A stretch of DNA of 64,000 nt from Mesodorylaimus sp. YZB2_4. Lineage: Eukaryota; Nematoda; Enoplea; Dorylaimida; Dorylaimidae. How positions within the stretch are numbered: the first letter of the stretch is position 1; each line of letters starts with the position of its first letter. The position numbers and the translations under genes were made by a program. The stretch lies in NCBI GenBank assembly GCA_030248295.1, contig JASANH010000916.1, positions 434,001-498,000 on the forward strand, written 5' to 3'. Under the pieces are notes generated by a model. That model did no database searches. It saw nothing but the letters and a program-made list of their open reading frames with translations, and had not been told where the DNA came from. This document shows, one piece after another, positions 57,801-64,000 of this stretch.

Positions 57801-60800
57801 CATCATACTTTTACTAATCGTATATTACAGATTTTACAAAATTTTTTCAAACAGTATTTACTAATGCCGTTCATCAGGTCTACTGTTTTTCAGTCAAGCT
57901 CCGTAGCTACCCACGCTCCTGGTTTTACTACGAAGTTTATAAGTACTATAGTTATATCCTGACGCGTTAAGACAACTTAGCCTAGTTACAACTTAGCCTA
58001 GTCAGTCGAAGGCCATCGATGTTAAAAAGGACATAAAAACGAAATAAAAGGACCCCATGCCACCCTAAATCCTTTCTAGCAGCCAAGAACGCGCTAACTC
58101 AATGGCCGCATGATTATGACAAGAAGCTGCACTTATTCCCCGCACGATTAGTCATACTGGCATGAAATATTGGGCCAGAGTAAAACGCAAACAAGCACTC
58201 CATTCTGTACCTCACCGCGAACACGCATCGCGGACCTTCCGCTTTGCTCATTCATCCATTCAATAGTCTGGATATTGATTTGAAAAGTAATAGCCTGAAA
58301 TCTCTGCACTGAACTTTCCAGTTCCTTAAGTTTATTCTGTCTTTAGTCGTTTCGGCCTGGTTTAGTAACGTTAATAGGAAGAAAGCATTAGCAACAAGAC
58401 TTTTCTCAATGTTGAACAATGTTAAAAGTGCTTGATGGGAAAAGTGAGCAAAAACACGCAGCGAAATTTGATATTGCGAGCATGGTGGCAGAGGCACGCT
58501 CGACCACCGAGGAGAGAATGATATGAGCAAGGATTGAGTAAGTAAAAGAGCTTTACATTAGATCAGGTTACCAAAAATTGACTGCGCCAGAACAGTCGTC
58601 CAAATGTGGTCATGTATTTCTTGTTTTTCTTGTTACTGACTGGCCTCATCTCATAGGCTCTGCTAAATGACCAGCCTATTTCCTAGGTGAACACAGAAAG
58701 CCAGCAGCTGCGGCGCACGACCACACTCCAACATCTTGAATATAAAGCTAAGCTTCTGTCTGCAGGGCAGGTCACTAAAACTGTCATAGGACCTTGCACT
58801 GTATTCTGAAATATGCCTCCGGTAAAGACAAAATTTTAGGACTGAATGCAAAATGCAAAATGTAATCACCTAAATGGACGAAATAAGAGAAACACGAGTA
58901 CGAGCACCGGTCTTCAGGTTTTTGATATTCTGTTCTGAACGTTGCCCTTCCTTGTCACCAAGTAAGGAACCGATAGTGGGCAATGGACTAAAATAGCACA
59001 TTTAACATTGGATTTCAACAGTTCACGATTAGATTTGGACGTATTTTTCAGTGAAGTCCGCTAACTTGACAATCAATGTCCCAGAATTGTGACGGGCCTT
59101 GACGGGAAGGTACTTCATAGAGCATGAGCATCACCATCTTGCTGAGACCTCAAAACACCTTGCTTAGGTTAAAATGGATGAGCTTTATCAAGTTAGCAGC
59201 GTGCCAACGAGAATTATCCAAAGTAGGTAGGAGGAAGGATGCAAATTACAAGCAGCAGAGAAGCCTAAAATTGTTAATTCAAAGCACACCGATCCTTTAT
59301 AAAATATACCTCTAGGGTCTAGTGCTGACACGGTTCAATCGCATAATATTTCGGAGGGTTTCAAATACGCAAGGCAGAACGAATGAATGTTAAAATTGAT
59401 GCGATACGCGTTGTCTTCTAGCGCTATCTGTACATTCTAATCATACCTCACCCTGGGAGCAAAATAAGCACGGGCTTCGGTGATGATCACATTGAACTAT
59501 GTTCATATCCTGGGGGTCTCAATTCTATAGCGACGACACACTGCGAACAGGGGCTAAGAAAATTAATTGAAATCATGATATAAGGCAGATTTATACTCAA
59601 CATATGGGAAAAGGAAAAAACCGCCAGCAAATATGAACCATATAGGCACGTAAACGCGAATGAGGAAACTGTTCAGGTTTGACGATTCTCACACTTCGAG
59701 TACTTTTCTAGCGGACGCACGGCTGTCGTCATTGTCTTGCACTCTACCTCTCCACCGCAGACAAACCATTATTATTTGTTGCAAAAGGTTAGAGGCGTGA
59801 AAGGCAGGCTTTTCTAACGCACAACCGCTTATTTGTAAACAATTATCCTATTGTCTCTACTTTTTACGGGTGCAGGAAACATTCTCTGCGAATGATCACT
59901 CGACGACTTTGCATAAAAGCCAGAAAGATGATAGGCAATCTGCAAGAATGTTGATTGTTCTTTCCCAATGCCTCGTCGTCATAACTACACCTTTTGGGAT
60001 GTTTGATTGTTCTTTGCACAACAATAGCAGAATGACCAGGCCTAAAATCAGGTCTTTCAGAGATCCATGTTTGTATTAGGTATGGACTGAATACCGGAAT
60101 ATGTACTTGCTTATTTCAATGTCCCTCTTCTGTTTGTTATCCAGACACGCCATAACATTCGTACGATACCTCGAGGAAATTATTATCTCACATGGAACCA
60201 TATATTCGAGTGGGAATAAAATTTCCAATTACATGAAATTAACTCGATGAGCATAGCTTCTTCTCTTCTCCATGAGGTCGGTCCTCATGAATGCATGTTT
60301 GGATCGACACCAACACAGAAAAACCTTGAGGGGAATTACCAACACAAATGAAAGGAGGAGAAATAATATACACGTGGTATTTTCCACCCTGAATCCTATC
60401 CTCAATAAAGATGTTTGGTTTAGTACTTTAATCAAATATGGCACGCTGGTTAGGGCTTCACAACATCAAAATGAAAATGTGCCGTGCAGATTCCAGCTTG
60501 AATATTGGCACAGTAACAAATGTGTCAAGCAAGGTTTTTGAGATCCATTTTGGAGAAAAATCGGGATAAGGAATTTGACAGAATTAAAAACAGGCCCTCA
60601 ATGATCCTAACAAGAAAAAGCTGCATAATGTTCGGTCATGGCCGGCATGCATCGAGTCCGCATATACAGTAACAGCATCTGTTCTGAGAAAACATGCCCA
60701 AACTGTGGTATGTACTATGACTATGTGTCCGTAACTTTAACTAGACATTAAAAAACTCTTCAGTGAAATGCCTTCCACTAAACCTCTAACATGAGTTTAA

Positions 60801-60890
60801 AAATTAGAAAGCCTATCGCATTATCTAAATGAAGTCCCAGCGTAATTGAGCAGTCAAGTGGATGATGAGCTGAAAATGACAAGCTCGCCA
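54827..60890. other. Long AT-rich intergenic region between the divergent GPCR pair
   Basis: I find no gene in 6 kb. It holds a C-run at 55334-55347 (CGCCCCCCCCCCCCC), an AT-rich low-complexity tract at 57640-57760 (TATATA and ATAATTATAA runs with a GAGAGAGAGA insert), and a tandem CAACTTAGCCTAGT pair at about 57971-57999. The rest is unassigned. Both flanking GPCR genes point away from it, so it probably carries both promoters. Confidence 0.5.
57640..57760. repeat. AT-rich low-complexity tract
   Basis: Short TATA, ATAAT and AATTATA units alternate over about 120 bases, with a GAGAGAGAGA interruption. There is no coding content. Confidence 0.7.
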
Positions 60891-60927
60891 AATGGGAGTG
60901 AGCAAATGGAAATTCACGAGACTCTAC

Positions 60928-61474
60928 ATTTTGATTCTAAACGGATATTGGTTCTGCGCTGGCCTGTATACTCAATATGCTGCGGATCAGTCCAAATACC
61001 GGATTATCTTATTGAACAGCGCCTTCAAAAAAGATATTTATCGAGACCTAGAATCTTTGGGAAAAGTAAGCGAGTATTGCTACTGTTGATAGATAAATTT
61101 ACTGCGTGCATGTCTGCAAAAGTGCGCAAAAAAATGAATATATATGTTATATTCGCGCATGTTAGGACAAATATGCTTTCTTCTAAATATGAATACATAC
61201 AGTTACAGTTTACACGTACAGGCACACAAACATATTTATTGCTAAGGTAGATCTACATCTACATATATATTTATTGTATTAGTGTGTTAAATTGCGTAAA
61301 AGCATATGTACTGTGTATAATTATTTACTTATTTTTTTTACAGTTTTTTTGCATATGTACTGCAAATATATATATATATATAGGTGTGATAAGATGAGCC
61401 GGTATGTGGACTGATCCGCAGCATAGCGAATATACAGGCCTGTCGCAAAACGGTTATCCGTTTAGAGTCAAAAT
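60928..61474. repeat. Inverted pair of a coding-looking fragment
   Basis: The arm 60928-61011 (+) and the arm 61387-61474 (reverse complement) match over about 85 bases, including exact cores CTGCGGATCAGTCCA and GGCCTGTATA. Translated, arm 1 reads GLYTQYAADQSKYRIILL and arm 2 (minus strand) reads GLYIRYAADQSTYRLIL. The shared frame with conservative changes suggests they descend from a protein-coding exon. Arm 1 continues open to a donor-like GGGAAAAGTAAG at about 61062. I do not recognise the protein. The loop between the arms is AT-rich. Confidence 0.7.
61354..61385. repeat. TA microsatellite
   Basis: A run of alternating TA (about 20 bases) at 61364-61383. Further TA runs lie at 61471-61492 and 61595-61611. 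They flank both the inverted fragment and the scrap of GPCR sequence that follows. Confidence 0.85.
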
Positions 61475-61537
61475 ATATATATATATATATATACACACAG
61501 TGTACGATATATGTATATGGTTCAGTACATACGATTA

Positions 61538-61584
61538 ATAACTATCCGATTTCAGCCATGTATTAACATTTCATGCGCTCGTAC
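61538..61584 (+). repeat. Scrap of GPCR coding sequence duplicated upstream of the gene
   Basis: ACTATCCGATTTCAGCCATG and the following TATTAACATTTCATGC (61540-61576) match the GPCR coding sequence at 61970-62006 with one mismatch over about 36 bases. The flanks are weakly similar on both sides. In the gene these bases encode LLSDFSHVLTFHAIV near TM1. The upstream copy is not part of an open receptor frame. Confidence 0.8.
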
Positions 61585-61807
61585 ATATACAGAAAAATAT
61601 ATATATATATATTGCATGCATGCATATTGTATATGCCCACCTACAAAAATTTTTATAATGGGCTTTTCTCATATGCTATACTAATAATATCCTACACTGC
61701 TGTATGCTATACTGATATGAATACCTACAGTTTACCTGCGAGATCTGTTTATTGTTCGCTGTATGAATATGATATGCTCACTGCTTTTCAGGGTCCCTTT
61801 TAGCCTC

Positions 61808-63247
61808 ATGGCTTTCCAGCCTCTATATTACGATCCATCAGGCGTTTTTTCCAACTCAACTTACATATTCACAGCACTATCCCTTTGGTCTACAGCGGAT
61901 AACGACGATACTTGTTTATCATATAATTTTTCCACCCTAGCCGAATTTAAAACCTGTGTATATGATTTATTACTATCCGATTTCAGTCATGTATTAACAT
62001 TTCATGCAATCGTTTATTCTTTCTTGTACCTGTGTATAAGCTCATTCGGTTTTATTGGGAACGGCATAGTGATATTTATTATAATGACAAAGTCACACAT
62101 GCGCACTACTAGAAATATATTTATTGCGAATTTAGCCTTAGCTAATTTATTGCTATCCATAATGCTATTACCATTCTTATGGCTACCGACATACCGAGAG
62201 GAGTTCGGATATGGCTCGTTTATTTGCAAATTTGCGCAGTCGTTTCCGGGAATGAACATATTTTGCTCCGCACTTACAGTCAGCGTTATTGCTATTGTTC
62301 GATATTATACAATATCCAGAATAAGATTTGGCTTAGTGGGACTTAAATTTATGCAAGGCATTGTCTTAATTGTATTAATTTGGATTATATCTTTTTCATT
62401 ATCCATTTTAAATTTTTTGCATTTTGATATCAAGGAATATCGGTTACCCATGTCTTATATACCCGAAGAATTGTTGTCCAATTGTACAGCCTGTCAAGAT
62501 AATCCCAACGGGCTATTACTTTTTGACAGATGCGAGTTGTTTCCTGCAGCCTGCCTTCATGAAGAGTTCACTCCAGAAATGACGAAGGCCTGCCTTAGAA
62601 AATATGAAACTTTGATAAGCGCCATTGAAGCACTTTTTATTTACGTCGTTCCAATTTCAATATTGACCACATTCAATTGTCTCCTTACTAAATTTCTGAC
62701 AGACACGAAACGTCAGCATTCACTTTTACGAAACCGTGCGACGCCTTCCGCACACGAGATTCCCTTATCAGTGACTGGCAATAATTTGCACCCGCCAGAT
62801 GGCGCTGAGAGAGAAGTCAGCCAATCAGGATGGAGCACATGTCGGGCCAGTGGAAGTTATACTGGCTCGGGCGGAGTCTATCAACGAAATCGAACCTTTC
62901 ACCTGCTCTTCGCAATGGCATTGAGCAATGCCCTTTTATGGCTTCCCTTCATCGTAGTGTCCATGATCATTCAACTCGGCCCTCGTCAGCTAATCAATAA
63001 ATATGAATATGTGCTGAGGCACTCGGACGACGCCGCCAAGTTGACTAGCATGCTAACAGTCTGTGTTAACCCCGTTTTATATGGTTATCTAAATACAAAC
63101 TTCAAGAAGGAATTGAATGAAATATTTTGCAAATGCAAAGCCCGGATTTGCTCTCAAAATTTGCAAACAGATTCATCCAGCTTACAGGCCATTCCGAAGG
63201 CTTCGAATGTATTGATAAGGGTAACGAAGCCAGAGACCGGTCTTTAA
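61808..63247 (+). CDS. Class A GPCR, paralogue of the 53.3-kb receptor, with VRY motif
   Basis: This 479-residue receptor has its start at the ATG at 61808, just after an acceptor-like CTGCTTTTCAG at 61789. It is strongly similar to the gene at 53330-54826: GNGIVIFII, PFLWLPTYREEFGYGSFICK, FLHFDIKEYRLPMSYIP, FAMALSNALLWLPFIVVS and CVNPVLYGYLNTNFKKEL. The long second extracellular loop with extra cysteines is shared. Unlike its paralogue, TM3 ends IAIVRYYTISR: the Asp of DRY is Val, while the Arg and Tyr remain. TM7 keeps NPxxY. Asp-to-hydrophobic changes here often raise basal activity in studied receptors, so it may signal differently or be constitutively biased. The reading frame is fully intact, arguing against a pseudogene. 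The ligand is unknown; a neuropeptide is likely from the family resemblance. Confidence 0.88.
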   Translation: MAFQPLYYDPSGVFSNSTYIFTALSLWSTADNDDTCLSYNFSTLAEFKTCVYDLLLSDFSHVLTFHAIVYSFLYLCISSFGFIGNGIVIFIIMTKSHMRTTRNIFIANLALANLLLSIMLLPFLWLPTYREEFGYGSFICKFAQSFPGMNIFCSALTVSVIAIVRYYTISRIRFGLVGLKFMQGIVLIVLIWIISFSLSILNFLHFDIKEYRLPMSYIPEELLSNCTACQDNPNGLLLFDRCELFPAACLHEEFTPEMTKACLRKYETLISAIEALFIYVVPISILTTFNCLLTKFLTDTKRQHSLLRNRATPSAHEIPLSVTGNNLHPPDGAEREVSQSGWSTCRASGSYTGSGGVYQRNRTFHLLFAMALSNALLWLPFIVVSMIIQLGPRQLINKYEYVLRHSDDAAKLTSMLTVCVNPVLYGYLNTNFKKELNEIFCKCKARICSQNLQTDSSSLQAIPKASNVLIRVTKPETGL

Positions 63248-63719
63248 TCGAGTCGCTCGTGCTCTTTGCTTTTTAAAGATTTGTTCTCTTACCTAGTAAA
63301 CTAGCTACGACATAGTATATTGGTAAAAAAAGTGCGCATTGTACTGTACTTTGCACCAAATAAAATAGTGCGAGATTTTTTTAAATTGTAGGTATGTTAG
63401 ATGCTAGATATCAGATAAATGTCTCGCAATCATAGCATATATCATGCAGAATATATGCATACATTTTTGTCACAAGGTGTATACATATACCGCAAGCATA
63501 CGAGCATTATTACGTGCTTATATGTGCACCTGTAAACATGTTGCCTGCATAAGTTTCTGCCATATATAGTACCTTTTTTATGTAAAATACTCTGTGTTTC
63601 TTGAATTTACATATATACGCGGCTGTATTTCCGTATGTATGCAAATATATGTTTACAGTCTGCTGCTTTACAAATTTGCGCATTATCGTTAGCGTATTAG
63701 GTTAGGATTCGAAAAAGAC
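63248..63719. other. 3' flank of the GPCR
   Basis: No gene is seen. An AATAAA-type phrase (AAATAAAATAG, 63358-63367) about 115 bases after the stop could be its poly(A) signal. The rest is AT-rich with TATATA phrases. Confidence 0.45.
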
Positions 63720-63882
63720 CTGGTGGGTTAGGCGTCTGCATCTTACGCCAGGTGCGCAGTTACGGGCGATTGTTCGACTCGCGGGCCGGTAAATCATTTC
63801 GTGTAAAATGTGTCCCTTCACCCTCGAGTGCGCATAAGCGTTTGGTGATGTGGTAAAAAATGAACATGAACATGAACAAAGA
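63720..63882 (+). repeat. SINE-like repeat family C, copy 2
   Basis: Second copy of the unit at 52690-52845, with better-preserved tRNA-like features: A-box-like TGGGTTAGGCG and B-box-like TTGTTCGACTC about 48 bases apart, a middle part of unknown origin, and a tail of three ATGAAC units. A target-site duplication could not be identified. Confidence 0.7.
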
Positions 63883-64000
63883 CTTTAAATACTGTATTTG
63901 GCTGGCTCCTAAAATTTTTTGCCCTAAAGTTTCCGTGCCTGCTTCATTTTTCATCATTTTTCATCAAGGTTGGTACAATAAAGCATAGCATAGCAAGATT

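Noticed and set aside
1-64000. CRISPR arrays, bacterial operons, rRNA genes or viral genomes
   Set aside because: None seen; introns and gene content are those of an animal nuclear genome.

Overview
This is a eukaryotic, animal nuclear window. Genes are split by short GT-AG introns (52 to about 400 bases where I could place both ends) on both strands. They encode animal families: rhodopsin-class GPCRs, DEG/ENaC channels, an iGluR/IR-like receptor, an SLC33A1 acetyl-CoA transporter and an M13 (neprilysin-type) peptidase. Several large single-exon receptors, a channel family multiplying in tandem and an IR-like receptor fit a small-intron protostome (arthropod or other ecdysozoan-like), but the taxon cannot be fixed from the sequence.

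Layout. 0-9 kb is mostly non-coding and repeat-derived, with a dispersed repeat (3.87-6.43 kb) carrying a nested element with inverted termini. 9-14.4 kb holds a single-exon GPCR and the SLC33A1 gene. 16-22 kb is a tandem duplication of a DEG/ENaC-type channel gene, one copy intact (20.2-21.8 kb) and one a pseudogene (17.3-18.8 kb). 24-26 kb holds a second copy of the dispersed repeat and a Tc1/mariner fragment. 27-28.7 kb is a third, broken channel copy on the opposite strand. 32.7-33.8 kb is a GPCR. 35.8-39.8 kb is an M13 peptidase gene with at least 13 exons. 41-42.4 kb is an IR-like receptor. 43-44.8 kb is a dead 5'-truncated non-LTR retrotransposon. 45.2-46.2 kb is a secreted leucine-rich protein. 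47.8-48.7 kb looks like an LTR-element remnant. 49.5-52.2 kb is a divergent DEG/ENaC gene with frame breaks. 53.3-54.8 and 61.8-63.2 kb are two divergently oriented paralogous peptide-receptor-like GPCRs.

The common theme is membrane signalling: four GPCRs, four DEG/ENaC loci and one IR-like receptor in 64 kb, probably sensory or neuropeptide functions, evolving by local duplication and decay. The most notable points are the G-x-C (not G-x-S) selectivity-filter position shared by the three related channel copies; a GPCR pair in which one member has lost the Asp of DRY; a scrap of that GPCR's own coding sequence duplicated upstream of it; and an inverted pair of fragments of an unidentified protein-coding sequence. 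All calls rest on reading translated sequence by eye. No database search or alignment was run.
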